From NCBI GenBank assembly GCA_032622095.1, contig CP136062.1, positions 160,948,875 to 161,012,874 on the forward strand: DNA of 64,000 bases, in the 5' to 3' direction. How positions within the stretch are numbered: position 1 is the stretch's first letter; every line of letters starts with the position of its first letter. The DNA is from Siphonodentalium dalli. Its lineage: Eukaryota > Mollusca > Scaphopoda > Gadilida > Siphonodentaliidae. Shown in pieces: positions 21,206 to 32,481 of the stretch. The translations under genes were made by a program, and so were the position numbers. Below the pieces are notes generated by a model. The model was not told the origin of the DNA, did not search any database, and saw only the letters and a list, made by a program, of their open reading frames with translations.

Positions 21206-22610
21206 GAGATATTGTAACACTATGGTAATACGTTATGTAAAATAGTGGTCCCAAAGGGCCTACTTATAACACATTGGTGTGTGGGAGTGGCACTGATATG
21301 GCTCTCTGTCAGGGAAGATAGGGACAGAGGTGAATCATTTCATTACATTCTGTATAACACCATGGTGATAAGTCAATTACTCATATATTAATAGGGGTCC
21401 CAGGGTCATACTCTCCAACTCTTTGGTAATTGGGGCAGGTGACATTCTGTATAACTCTGGTGATATGTCATATATAAGGATTAACTGTTTACATACAAGT
21501 TATGACCACTTACCTCACGGTTACATCTCCATAAAAACAGTCCACATGACAGTTAATCCTTATATTTATATACATTTAGCGAAAAAGCAACTTTTGTAAA
21601 TGTATTTAAATCGAAAAGTGTATCGTGAAAAAACCAGCCCAAATATCCAATAGCACCCTTGGCAAAAGTTAACAGGAACAATTTCTCTTTATATTGAAAC
21701 CCGATGATTTATTAAGTCAATCCTGCGCGAGTCCAAATGCGCCCAAAACATTACGCGTTTGTCTTTCCAAAACCAATGACGCATCGATGTAATTATGAGG
21801 CTGCAGTTATGACCTCTTGCGCGTTCATCGAGAAATAATTGCAACTAGCTACGTGGGCGCCGACCAATCGGAATGCTGGATTTAGTGATAATCACACTTA
21901 GTATGTAAATATAATAGGATCATTCCATCATATATACCAGTACCGTATGGTCGATGAGTAATCGAATGGTCACAGATTCAATTTTGGAGGAATTGCATTG
22001 TGCTGTTTCAATATAATGGTAGATCCATTCTGTGTCAATATTTCATACGCCTATGTTCAGAACGATACGCTTCTCAACTCTAGGTGAAAGGTCTTCATTT
22101 TAGGATGTTCCTAATGCTGGCAGCTGCCATCATGGATTTTACTCTTTGTATGACAAAATCCTTTAGCACACCTTACAGGTCACATTTCTCAAACTTCATT
22201 TGGATCTTCGGGTTGACAATCTAGATGGTAGCCTAGCTTTTTTCCCGAAAATCGTTAAAAAATGTTTAATGATATAATAGGGGTTTCATGTGATATAGAT
22301 AGCTTATTTGAAAATGAAATGTTGAGGCATCCTGCTAGGGTCAATATAGCCTTAGATGTGGGCTGTCTTCATGTCAACCCCTTTAGTTACTGCTGGCAAG
22401 CATGCTGCTGGAAACAGCACAAATTAACATCAATAAGTTCGCATGATGGGCGCGAATTGATTTTTGACAGGCTATTCTTGACTATTAAAATTCTTGGGTG
22501 AAGGTACCAGCTAATGTAGCTGTTTTGGAATGTCATGTGTTATAATATAATGGGAGATGCAGGTTTATGCTCATAACATGTACATGTAACATATACTTAT
22601 AATTCATTTA
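21206..22610. other. No gene; one small inverted repeat
   Basis: TATATAAGGATTAACTGT (21471) is mirrored by ACAGTTAATCCTTATAT (21549), a 97-bp inverted structure of unknown nature. The rest shows no repeats or convincing coding frame, making it one of the longest unassigned stretches. Confidence 0.45.
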
Positions 22611-23025
22611 CAGTAATGCCCTAAATAATCGACTCCTTAACCCTTTGAGTGCCAGGGGCCGATCTCATCGGCCCTAAACCTACAAAATAAGTCTGTTAAA
22701 GAATATAAGAATAAATTATTAAAATTTTAAAAAATTGTGAAAAAAAAAAATTGTGAAAAAAAAATGTTAGGCCAATGCATTCTCTTATATATGCGAGGCG
22801 ACCTATGGTCGACTCGCATATATAAGAGAATGCATTGGCACAGGGTATATGGGTTGATACAAAAATCGACCTGGCACTCAAAGGGTTAACCACAGCAGAA
22901 TTATGGGTAACTTTTCAGGATTTAGTCGGAAATATGGCTTGTTGCCATTCATTGGAAAGCTCTCACCCAAAAAGTTACCCATAATTCTGCTGTGGTTAAG
23001 GAGTCGATTATTTAGGGCATTACTG
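22611..23025. mobile_element. Family A MITE carrying a nested P2 MITE
   Basis: CAGTAATGCCCTAAATAATC...GGGCATTACTG, flanked by TA. The left arm is split at its conserved CCTTAACCACAG by a complete P2 element with TTAA duplicated. The right arm is shortened at its centre. Confidence 0.9.
22637..22889. mobile_element. Family P2 MITE nested in family A
   Basis: TTAACCCTTTGAGTGCCAGG...CCTGGCACTCAAAGGGTTAA. Hairpin module at 22772-22838. The insertion exactly interrupts the A arm at TTAA, giving a clean relative date: P2 moved after this A copy settled. Confidence 0.92.
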
Positions 23026-23116
23026 TACCTTCTTTTACGGAATGGATGCTTCTGCATAGTTATAAGAGAGTACATTTGAATTGTCCTTGATAGTGAGAGT
23101 CAAATTATCATTTTAT

Positions 23117-23350
23117 TTGAACCCTTTCATGATTGGAGCTTGCTGAAATATTGCAAAAACCCTGTGCTAATGCATTCTCTTATATATGCGAGTCTCCCAT
23201 AGGGAGCCTCGCATATATAAGAGAATACATTGGCCACTGCATTCTCTTATATGTGAGGCTCCCTATGGGAGACTCACATATATAAAAGATAGCACTGGCA
23301 CAGGATATGTAATGCTTCACCAACGCAGCTCCCCATCATTAAAGGGTTAA
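23117..23350. mobile_element. Family P3 MITE
   Basis: TTGAACCCTTTCATGATTGG (left TTAA changed to TTGA) to CCATCATTAAAGGGTTAA. It has two hairpin modules with CTCCCATAGGGAG loops (23165-23236 and 23238-23307). Confidence 0.8.
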
Positions 23351-23380
23351 GTTCATTAAACGATGACCAAAATGTCTACT

Positions 23381-23503
23381 TTAACCCTTTGAGTGCCCGG
23401 TCGATTTTTGTATCAACCCATATACCCTGTGCCAATGCATTCTCTTATATATGCGAGTCGACCATATGTCGCCTCCCATATATAAGAGAATGCATTGGCC
23501 TAA

Positions 23504-23540
<37 letters not shown>

Positions 23541-23628
23541 TTTTAATAATTTATTCTTATATTCTTTAACAGACTTATTTTGTAGGTTTAGGGCCGATGA
23601 GATCGGCCCCTGGCACTCAAAGGGTTAA
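23381..23628. mobile_element. Family P2 MITE, inverse orientation
   Basis: TTAACCCTTTGAGTGCCCGG left and GGCACTCAAAGGGTTAA right; a 29-bp T-run replaces the A-run of the other orientation. It lies only 30 bp from the P3 copy. Confidence 0.88.
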
Positions 23629-23679
23629 GCATGTTTAACCATTTTTATACTACCCATGTGACGAGTACGTAGTTTCCTT

Positions 23680-23885
23680 TAAAAATGTTCAGATTATAAG
23701 TTCATAGGTCGTTTGTTGAACTTACTAACTGAATGTTTCTCCATCAAAAAGAATAAATCTTTTCGCACTTGTATTATCTTTTTATCTGGCTGTTATCTGC
23801 TTATTTGCTGAACATCTCTTCAGATGAATAATAGATCATTCCAATGTATACTTTAATAACTGGATGGAAGAATCTTGTTATGAGA
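23680..23885 (+). repeat. Family G dispersed repeat
   Basis: CGCACTTGTATTATCTTTTT, TCTGGCTGTTATCTGCTTAT, GAACATCTCTTCAGATGAAT and ATAACTGGATGGAAGAATC match 15690-15870 and the complement of 60745-60960. Confidence 0.6.
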
Positions 23886-23913
23886 GCCTAATATATAATA
23901 ACCTTTTTATTAT

Positions 23914-24035
23914 GTGTACCCATACCATGTATGGTACACATAATGCCGACGTCCGGATCAACCATCCGTCGTTCGTCCGTCCGTCCGTCCGTCTGTCCGT
24001 CTGTCCGTCTGTCCGTCTGTCCGTCTGTCCGTAGA
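23914..24035. repeat. Hairpin plus (GTCC/GTCT)n microsatellite
   Basis: ATTATGTGTACCCATAC is mirrored by GTATGGTACACATAAT (23914-23951). After GCCGACGTCCGG comes a run of GTCCGTCC/GTCTGTCC units (about 23966-24034). This looks like one end of a longer retroelement or DNA element that continues into the next entry. Confidence 0.6.
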
Positions 24036-25680
24036 CACTTGCTTTCCGATTCAATTACTTGAATATTTTTTATCGGATCGTGTTAAAATTTTATGTGCAT
24101 GTTTATGATAACACACTCCTCACCTGTATAGTTTTTGGTATCGATCAGTTGATCGGTTTAGAAATTATTAACACTTTGCATCCGCACATAGGCATGAGCC
24201 ATCCGATGCTGTAACCAAAGTACTTTTTGTCCGATTGTTTTCATATTTGGTATGTAGGTTTATAATGACACACCCCTCACCTGTATAGTTTTTGGTATCG
24301 ATCGGTTGATCGGTTTGGAAAAAATTAACCCTGCACACAAATGCTATCTGATGCATCTAAGTCAAACAATTTTCTTCTGATATGCCTCATATTTCTTACC
24401 TAGGTTTTTCTTAGCACGTTCTTTATCTGTATGGTTTTTGGTATCGTTTAGTTAACCCTTTCTGCTCTTGTTTTTAAATAGACTTAATCCAAGCTGTGTT
24501 AACTTAAATATTTTTCTTCTGATCAGCACCAAATTTGGTACATATGGTCCTCACCCCAAAATACAGATCAGGTTCAAATTTGAGTTTGATCTGGTATATT
24601 TTAACAGAGTTATGGCCATTTAAAATTCAAGTAGCTTATAATCTAATTAATGCCTGCAGGCAGTCAGCTTAGCAGAGGAGATCTTATTACACAGCCAGTG
24701 TCTTATTGGAAATGAGTTTCTCTTTAGCTTCACATTAGATAAATACCATGGCTCACAGAGTGTTTAGGGGTTCTCCTTAGCCAATGCTAGTTGGAGACAG
24801 ACAAATAACACTAAGTGAATAATTGAGCTCATCTCTGGAGAAGCTTGTCACAGCATCTGGGCTGTGTGCAGTGTTTGTTTGTTTAAGTCTCACATTCCTA
24901 TAATCTGATCTCAAGCCTCACTCTACTGCATAAATAAAATGAATATGACAGTGATGGCCAGAGGTCATTAACTTCCACATAGGTGTCTGCTGTCTATATA
25001 GTCTTCATGACATTAGGGACTGGCTTGTTGTGTGGGTTTTGCTAAATCCAATGACATGCTTTTTATAGACTTTTTTGTGTTTATCAGTTCATTAGTTTGG
25101 ATAAGATTAACCCTATTCTATCCGATTTCATAACTCAAATATTTCCATTTATTTTATTTATAGTTCTTGGCATAGTTTATGATAACACACCCCTAACCTG
25201 CATATTGAGAGTCATATGGTTGATTTGCTTAAAAATATTAACATCTCCACCAATCCTGTTGACACAATGTGATACTAGTAACTAGATATACTTTACATGA
25301 TCACTATATATAATTGCATCCATGTTGATGCATTCTTCACTTGTTTAGATTTTGGGATCGATTGGTTTGATAAAATTAACCATAAATTATATTTCCGCTG
25401 TTACATAAATTACATCTTTCCAATGTTCAGCTTAGAAGAAAATTAACCCTACCCATTCCAATCCATGGTCATACAGTATGCTATCCAATGTAATGAATCT
25501 TATTTTCAATCTGACCAATCTCATACTAGTACACATATACCTCTAGCTATCTAAAAATTCAGCATTAAAATATTTTATATCCAATCATTATCAATAATTT
25601 TATATCCAAGGCTATACATCCCTCACTTGTACAGTGGTTCATGTATTGATTTTTTAAATGGGAAATATTAACCCTTTTCT
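24036..25680. repeat. Degenerate ~150-bp repeat array
   Basis: Units contain GATAACACACCCCTCACCTG, TATAGTTTTTGGTATCGATC and GGTTGATCGGTTT.GAAA.ATTAACC. Clear copies start near 24105, 24255 and 24405; weaker ones near 25185, 25330 and 25610. A block at 24640-25020 lacks the motif. Possibly the decayed body of one repetitive element rather than a satellite. Confidence 0.5.
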
Positions 25681-26011
25681 CCCATCTAAATGATCCCATG
25701 AATTTTTAATATGCAACTAACAAAAAACATAATAAAAACAGCTATGGTGCATCTTTCTGACTATGGATTTAGCTTAATTAGCTTTATCACTCTATAAGAC
25801 ATATCTGGTTGAAATTGATTGCCATATCCATGTTCCTATTGTGCATATGTGAGCAAGGTGCCCAGTAAGTCTGATTCCACTTGTGACCTCAATAGTAAGG
25901 TGTGAATTGTTGATTTTTTTGCACTCATGAAAAGGTTGGTGTAAGAATCTATTAAAATAGCTAATCAGTATCGCCAAGGTATGGGTTAAACATCTGCCGA
26001 TCATGATCGGC
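25681..26011. other. No gene recognised
   Basis: AT-rich, no repeat matched. Confidence 0.4.
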
Positions 26012-26335
26012 CTCTCGTTTTAAAGATGGATAATCCGAAAAAAACGCTTCTAAAGTACTATTTTCTTGGTTTCGGGGGTAAAAATATTTGATTCGAGTCG
26101 AGGAACCCATCCATCAAATCTAGAGTGATCAGATATCGATGTTTGAAATCTATTATTTTTCACCACCAATAATTTTTTGTGGCCCAGCCCAGTAAACAGT
26201 CGACGAGAAGACTTTCTCTGACAAAATTGCGGATGAAGATGGATAACTCTAAAATCAAGTGGCTTTTTTGTGTCAGATATTTGACAAACCGGCAAAATTT
26301 TGTTGAACAAAATGTTGATAAATAACAGGTTTTGG
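26012..26335 (+). repeat. Dispersed repeat linked to family F
   Basis: 26012-26250 matches the complement of 62873-63112 over about 235 bp (GTTTCGGGGGTAAAAA, GAGTCGAGGAACCCA, GTGATCAGATATCGAT). 26205-26335 also matches the complement of 14645-14735 in the LINE-like remnant (GATGAAGATGGATAACTCTA). The start TTTTAAAGATGGATAATCC resembles an E terminus. Confidence 0.6.
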
Positions 26336-26745
26336 GCAATTTTACACTATAGTTGACTGGTTAGCATTATTTTTGGACAATTATTCGATTCTGATAACTG
26401 AAGCGGCATTTCAAAATATGTTGTTGTTGGAATCTGATGGTATGGGGACCATCGAATCAGATTGATTACCTTTTTAAAGTTCATCAGTTCAGTTCAGTTT
26501 CCGGAAATCCCTCGTTTAATTAGGAGCACCCCAGACAGAACGGGTAAAAAAATATATATAATACCTAAAATTTTGTTGGATAATATTCTATAAAAATTCT
26601 CCTTGTCCATAAAATCATGGAGAAAATGTCCCCCAAGAAAAAATGAAAGTGAAATTTTTTGTGAAATGTCGGTAAATTTCAGTGAAATCAACAAATTATA
26701 ATTATATGATTTCATTGGTAAGAATTTTCACTAAAAATATTTCAT
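26336..26745. other. No gene recognised
   Basis: AT-rich; the right part (26640-26745) shares GTGAAATTTTTTGTGAAATG-type words with 1820-1990. Confidence 0.35.
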
Positions 26746-27335
26746 TAACCCTTTGAACCCTGATGCCCCACAGCGATCGACACCCTGACCCGGGGCTCCC
26801 AGTTGTATTTTCCCTTAAATTAGACAGTGTCTTGTTTATATTGTGACACAGGTCTGAAACTTTACAGGTTTAAATAGTCCCCCATGGATCACTGATCATT
26901 ATAAGATCTGGAGACTTTGATAATGGTTCCTAGGTAACTACCTGGATTTGACTGAAAAATGCAATTATAGCATCGTAAATTCAATGCCAGTGATTGCCTT
27001 TTTCATTGCAGGTAATACTCCAATGTGAAATTTGAGATATACCCGATCAGAAGAGTGATCAAAATGTCTTATTTAAGGGTAGCATTGGTTGCTAAGAAAA
27101 TACCTCAAATGATCGAATGACAACATTACTCTAATCATGCATTCAGTGAATTTTTGCCATAATTTAGACAGTGCCTGTAGTCGCATGGTGTTGGTTATGT
27201 TCAAAGGGGCACATGTGAACTGTGTAGGCATGTTACGTATGGACCACTGATCATTACAAGGTCTGAACTTAGACTTTGCCACCTGATCTCTCCTTAGTAA
27301 TGGTTACTAGCCAAGGCAATTACCTGGAATTGGCC
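26746..27335. repeat. TTAACCCTTTGAACCCTG end and internal duplication
   Basis: Begins with a P-like terminus, no right end found. GGATCACTGATCATTATAAG...TGGTTCCTAGGTAACTACCT (26886) is repeated in diverged form at 27242-27335. Confidence 0.45.
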
Positions 27336-27529
27336 GGAAATGTGTATATTCTACAAACATGTGAAATGTGCAACTATATATATGTCCTATATATAGTGTC
27401 ACATTTCACTTAAAAATACATATTTTTGTGAATTATAGCCTATATATGCTATACACATATATTCCTACCCGATACTAGTGGGCAACCATTCCATATACAC
27501 ACCCTGGCCACTGCTGAATTGAGTTATCC

Positions 27530-27965
27530 TGACCAGAAATTATTCTAGAATGGTTTATATATGACACCATGAATAAACTGGAATATTCTAGAATAATCCA
27601 GATTTTTCAAGGTTAATTATTCTGTTTTAATTTGTTTGCAAAGTCTGTAAAGTAACTAAATTCCAGTTTATTCATGCTTATTCCAGTCTCATACTTTGCT
27701 GAAAAATAAAATATTCCAGATTATTCAATGTTATTCTTCTCTAATTTATTGCAAAGTCACAACATTCTTGTTTATGCATGTTTATTCTTGATAAAGAATT
27801 CGTAAATTTCACGTATTTTACATTTTTTTCTCACAATTCCTGTTTATTCCAGTTTATTCATGTTTAGAACCAGGAATAAATTTTAGACTTGAGTAACAAA
27901 CTTGTATAAAGCAGGAATATTCTAGAATAGTGTAGAATATTCAACTTTATTCAAGGTAACTCAAA
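27530..27965. repeat. AT-rich degenerate repeat (TTATTCCAGTTTATTCATG words)
   Basis: TTATTCCAG, TATTCTAGAATA and TTTATTCATG recur many times in both orientations. No fixed period. Confidence 0.5.
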
Positions 27966-28001
27966 TAACAGGATAGCAGTGTGGTAACGCATCATGAGGT
28001 A

Positions 28002-28261
28002 CAGTATAATGCCTGAAGTATATGACCCTTTAACCACAGCAAAAATGATGGGGAAACTTTTCAGGATTTAGTCGGAAATATGGCTTGTTGCCATTCATCG
28101 GAAAGCTCTCCTAGTCGGAAATATGGCTTGTTGCCATTCATCGGAAAGCTCTCCCTGAGAGCTTTCCGATGAATGGCAACAAGCCATATTTCCGACTAAA
28201 TCCTGACAAATTTCTCATAATTCTGCTGTGGTTTAGGGGTAGATTATTTAGGACATTACTG
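28002..28261. mobile_element. Family A MITE with internal 52-bp duplication
   Basis: TA-CAGTATAATGCC...GGACATTACTG-TA. In the left arm AGTCGGAAATATGGCTTGTT...GGAAAGCTCTC occurs twice in tandem (28067, 28113), so the element is longer than usual. Confidence 0.85.
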
Positions 28262-28291
28262 TAGTATAAAATTGTTGTCCACTGTTCCAGG

Positions 28292-28498
28292 CAAGCTTTG
28301 AAATAGTGTGTCTATCATTTGCAGAATGAGGTCCCCAGAGGGTGAATTTAGTGATCCTCATTCTTCTTACACCTCAGCAGAATGAAGTTCCCAGATGGTG
28401 AATTTGGTGATGCTAGCCCATTATGTGGGGTAGCATCACTAAATTCAACCTCTGGGGACCTCATTCTGCAAATGACAGACACACTATTTCAAGGCATG
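28292..28498. mobile_element. Family C, short form, perfect 8-bp duplication
   Basis: Flanked by GTTCCAGG (28284-28291 and 28499-28506). CAAGCTTTGAAATAGTG to CACTATTTCAAGGCATG. The core is deleted: left hairpin remains as one arm only and joins the right hairpin. Confidence 0.9.
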
Positions 28499-28506
28499 GT
28501 TCCAGG

Positions 28507-28779
28507 GACCAGCCTGGAGGTTTAAAATTTGGAGAAGTCATTTCTCCCTGTTTGGTTTTTAGGCCGAAGGGACTGTTATCAGGGAGAAGTAACAATTTAA
28601 GCTAAAGTTTAATTTACACCCCCCCCCCCAACATCACCCTTCTATGATCCAATAAGTATTATGCAACAAGAGACCATTTATAAAACCATTATAGTGAGTA
28701 AGAACCCCATTATAATCAGTAAATTTACTTTAAAGACATATAATCACATATTATGCATTTGTTTGGTACGAGAAACTGA
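28507..28779. other. No gene recognised
   Basis: C-run at 28619-28629; TCAGGGAGAAGTAACAAT and ACACCCCC... also appear at 29877-29945, a diverged duplicate. Confidence 0.45.
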
Positions 28780-29125
28780 TAAGTTAGTATTGAGGCGCTA
28801 TGACAAACAGAGGAATGTGATATTCTACTAACATCGCCGAAAATTTGAAGCAAATCGACCGTACCACTCCATAGAAACTTCATCAGAACTACACTCAATT
28901 GTAAATAATTACTACTCGATTCGGGACGCATCTATTGGCGATAAACTAACGAAAACGATTTCGCCATCGAGAGTCACTGCAATTAATTCATATATAAGAA
29001 TGACGGTGTGTCTTGTCAATTTAGATATAATATTTGTAAAAATAACTACAAGAGCAACATTATTCTCCATTTCTATTTGATCACCCTACCGGAGTGTTTC
29101 ACATCACTTTAAATATGCTGTTGGG
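28780..29125 (+). repeat. Family D dispersed repeat, longest copy
   Basis: Matches 40370-40650 (CAATTGTAAATAATTACTAC...GAGTGTTTCACATCACTTTA), 16085-16262 and the complement of 45180-45440. No open frame spans the copies, so non-coding as far as visible. Confidence 0.65.
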
Positions 29126-29450
29126 ACATGTACATACCGGTACTGGCATATGAGAGAGAATTAAGTCACCTCTCCCTGGAACCAAAATAGGGAGAAGTCG
29201 CCCTCTAGGCTCAACCCTGCAATGTTCATGGCAAGACATGACAGAATTATTTTATGTCGGTCAGCTAACTGGAGTCATCGGACTGAAACCATATCTTGAT
29301 CCTGTCATATTCTGATACATCGGGGACAACATTTATGACGTCCCTTATGCGAACAATATCTCCTGTCATATATCAACTATCACTATAGCCTCTTATTGGA
29401 TTCTTTCTTCCGGCGATGCTGACACAGCTAGCACTGCTGAGGCCACCTCA
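29126..29450. other. No gene recognised
   Basis: Nothing supported. Confidence 0.35.
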
Positions 29451-29865
29451 ATTGAGGGTGTCTGACATTTACAGAATGAGCTACTGTAGGTCCCGGCCCA
29501 GGGGGAGAATTTAGTGATGCTATCCTGCACAGTGGGATAGCATCACTAAAGTCTCCCTATGAGGACCTCATTCTGCTTTCGGCCTCATCTTCTTGATGTA
29601 TCTATAGTAACAAATTTACATTGTTTTTTGTAATTGTTTCCTTCTGTCCAGTTTCTATATCCCATAATTTGCAGAAGATAAAATGCATAATCGAGGTGAC
29701 TAACAGGTGAACATCACCAACTTCAACTGGGGAACTTCAATCTGATCCTAGGTCTACCATAGCAATCGAGGCCTAAGCAAAATGAGGTTCTCAGAGGGTG
29801 AATTTGATGACGCTTGCCCTCTGGGGACCTAATTCTGCAAATGTCAGACACACTAATTAATTCCA
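29451..29865. mobile_element. Family C foldback, diverged
   Basis: Left hairpin with GGCCCAGGGGGAGAATTTAG, the standard core, then a shortened right hairpin (GGTTCTCAGAGGGTGAATTT) and GTCAGACACACTAATTAATT. Left end eroded. Confidence 0.72.
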
Positions 29866-30069
29866 GACTTTGTTATCAGGGAGAAGTAACAATAATAAGT
29901 TCAATTTACACCCCCTCATCACCCTTCACCCCCCCTTCACCCTTCTATGATTCAGTAAGTATTATGCCCAATTATACAACCATTATACATGTAGTTAGTA
30001 ACAACACCATCATAAGCAGCAAATATACTTTAAACTCTTTAACACTCAGATGGTTTTCTAGCGCAACCC

Positions 30070-30482
30070 TCAATGACGTGATTTGACATGGCCGCCTATT
30101 CCTCAATGACGTGATTTGACATTGCCGCCTATTCCTCAATGACGTGATTTGACATGGCCGCCTATTCCTCAATGACGTGATTTGACATGGCCGCCTATTC
30201 CTCAATGACGTGATTTGACATGGCCGCCTATTCCTCATTGACGTGATTTGACATGGCCGCCTATTCCTCAATGGCATGATTTGACATGGCCGCCTATTCC
30301 TCAATGACGTGAATTGACAAGGCCGCCTATTCCTCAATGACAAGATTTGACATGGCCGCCTATTCCTCAATGACGTGATTTGACATGGCTGCCTATTCCT
30401 CAATGACGTGATTTGACATGGCGCCTATTCCTCAATGACGTGATTTGACATGCCGCCTATTCCTCAATGACGTGATTTGACG
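30070..30482. repeat. 33-bp tandem array, ~12.5 copies
   Basis: Unit CTCAATGACGTGATTTGACA plus TGGCCGCCTATTC. Copies differ by single changes (ATGGCATGATT, ATGACAAGATT). Two late units lose a base in GGCCGCC (GGCGCC, TGCCGCC), which ends the otherwise open minus-strand frame of RRPCQITSLRN units. Every unit carries TGACGTGA, a CRE/ATF-like octamer, and ATGGCCGCC. Confidence 0.93.
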
Positions 30483-30711
30483 TGTTGGCAAATTTTCCAT
30501 TTATATAAAGGGTTTATATTCAGTTTTTTATGATTTATTAAATATGAATACTGTGACATAACTGTCGTAGATCAACACATTGTCGATTTCTGGTCAATTA
30601 GCTGGAAGCTTAAGTTTATATCGCTACAGGCAGTTTAATATGGAACGATCTATTTCAATTCCAACTGGGGGGGGGGGGTGTGAGATGACACCTGTGGTTA
30701 GAATAATTATT
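30483..30711. other. No gene recognised
   Basis: A G-run at 30668-30678. Confidence 0.35.
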
Positions 30712-30840
30712 TCAAGGGAGTCTTGTATTTATAAGATAATATATTGGCCTAACAATATTTACCTTGAACTTGCAAGCCAGTGCATTCTCTTATATATGCG
30801 AGGCACAGAATGTTTAATGCTGCACCAGCGCAGCCCCCAT
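30712..30840. mobile_element. Family P3 fragment
   Basis: GGGAGTCTTGTATTTATAAGA..., TTGGCCTAACAATATTTACC, then half a hairpin (CCAGTGCATTCTCTTATATA) and GCTGCACCAGCGCAGCCCCC ATC. No TTAA ends. Confidence 0.6.
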
Positions 30841-31419
30841 CTGCGGTCTCATCTTAGCTACTGGCTGCAAGTTGATCTTACTGAACATGCCATGGACACG
30901 TGCTACAGAACAATTACATATTGTTTTATGCCATCGGGGCCACTGTCCTGTCAAATAAGTCATATATCTAGATCTGCAGCCATCATCAGATTTAATCTTA
31001 GCTGTCGAGTGCGCAACCTTGAGTTAACATGCCATGATGTTACCTGTGGAGCATTGACATTCTCCTTCAAGGAGTTCACACTCAAGAGACAAGTATGACA
31101 GGTATGTCAGTACAACGGCAAGCATTATCTTAATGAATATAGCGTAGAATTGCCTTATATGGTCACAATTGCATCGTGGATTTGTTAAGAGTACGATGGC
31201 TGACAGCTCAAATGATATTATTGGAATAAATCAATGTTTTAAGCTAATTTAGCATCTCTAGCGACATACATAGACTTGAACTTGAAAATCTTATCTAATA
31301 CGTAATTAGATTATATGCAGTGACCTGTATATATATCACACATACAGGTGTAACTTTCCATCAAAAATCAGATTAGCACTTTTCCCTTTCATGAAGTGCT
31401 AATCTGGTGCAGCATTAAA
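30841..31419. other. No gene recognised
   Basis: A 172-codon frame starting at 30580 runs through this stretch and through the P3 fragment, so it is chance. Confidence 0.45.
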
Positions 31420-31445
31420 GGATAGGATAGGATAGGATAATTTTA
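31420..31445. repeat. (GATAG)n microsatellite
   Basis: Five GATAG units next to TTTTATTTACAATATACACA. It may be the inverted 3' tail of a retroelement. Confidence 0.5.
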
Positions 31446-31571
31446 TTTACAATATACACACATGACAAGTACAATTACAAATAAATATAATATGAATAGA
31501 CTATACATGTATATTGCTAGGGGTGATATAGTCATGGCTGACTGTCTTCCTATCACCCCTAAGGAATGCAT

Positions 31572-31690
31572 ATAGTAAGATCCTGTGCAAGTGCATTCTC
31601 TTATATATGTGAGTCTCCCATAGGGAGCCTTACATATATAAGAGAATGCATTGGCTTACAAGGTCAAGGTACATATTGTTAGACCAATGA
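31572..31690. mobile_element. Family P3 fragment
   Basis: GATCCTGTGCAAGTGCATTC, one full hairpin with CTCCCATAGGGAG loop, and TTGGCTTACAAGGTCAAGGT. Ends lost. Confidence 0.65.
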
Positions 31691-32004
31691 ATGAAGTGGA
31701 TGTATAATTATTTAAGAAATGAATGTTTATTTTTTTACGTTCCACACATAAATATGTCAGACCAACTTGCATCCATACCCTATGGAATGCAACAAAATCA
31801 ACATCCATTACTTATATTTGCACTCAATAGAATCAACTGACAGATTAAAAGAACGCTATTAAAGCACCGATTTCCAACGTTATTCTCGTAGCTCATTGCA
31901 AGTTGCGTCTACACAATATGGAAACAAGTAGGGGTCTCTCTGCGATGTCATGTGATGTAATTTAAAAAACCGACTGCACTCATGTTCCACTGAGTGAATG
32001 CATA
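31691..32004. other. No gene recognised
   Basis: Nothing supported. Confidence 0.35.
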
Positions 32005-32276
32005 CAGTAATGCTCTAAGTAATCGACTTCTTAACCACAGCAGTATTATGGGTAACTTTTCAAGATTTAGTTGGAATTATGGCTTGTTGCCATTCATCGG
32101 AAAGCTCTCAGGGAGAGCTTTCTGATGAATTCGTCATATGGTTTGTTGCCATTCATCGGAAAGCTCTCAGGGAGAGCTTTCCGATGAATGGCAACAAGCC
32201 ATATTTCCGACTAAATCCTGAAAAGTTACCCATAATTCTGCTGTGGTTAAGAAGTCGATTACTTAGAGCATTACTG
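32005..32276. mobile_element. Family A MITE with duplicated centre
   Basis: TA-CAGTAATGCTC...GAGCATTACTG-TA, 272 bp. The palindrome centre (GGAAAGCTCTCAGGGAGAGC) occurs twice (32098, 32157), probably from misalignment of the hairpin during replication. Confidence 0.87.
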
Positions 32277-32481
32277 TATGTGAGTTTAATATATATTATT
32301 AATAAAATGCAGCTATTCTCGTTGGTAGAACCATTGCCGTTTGTATATTGACAATTGTCCACAACCAATTAGTGATAATTTTTCACAAAATATTCACGGA
32401 CAACGTCGGAATCATGGACAATGACGGAATCTAATTTTGCCTCATCTCAGCTTGAAACTCATGTAAACAGGCCTGAATACA

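Noticed and set aside
29972-30403. A 143-residue protein of RRPCQITSLRN repeats on the minus strand
   Set aside because: It follows from a 33-bp tandem unit and breaks where single bases are lost; no flanking gene structure.
30580-31098. 172-codon open frame as a host gene
   Set aside because: It runs through a P3 hairpin fragment and a G-run, with no motif.
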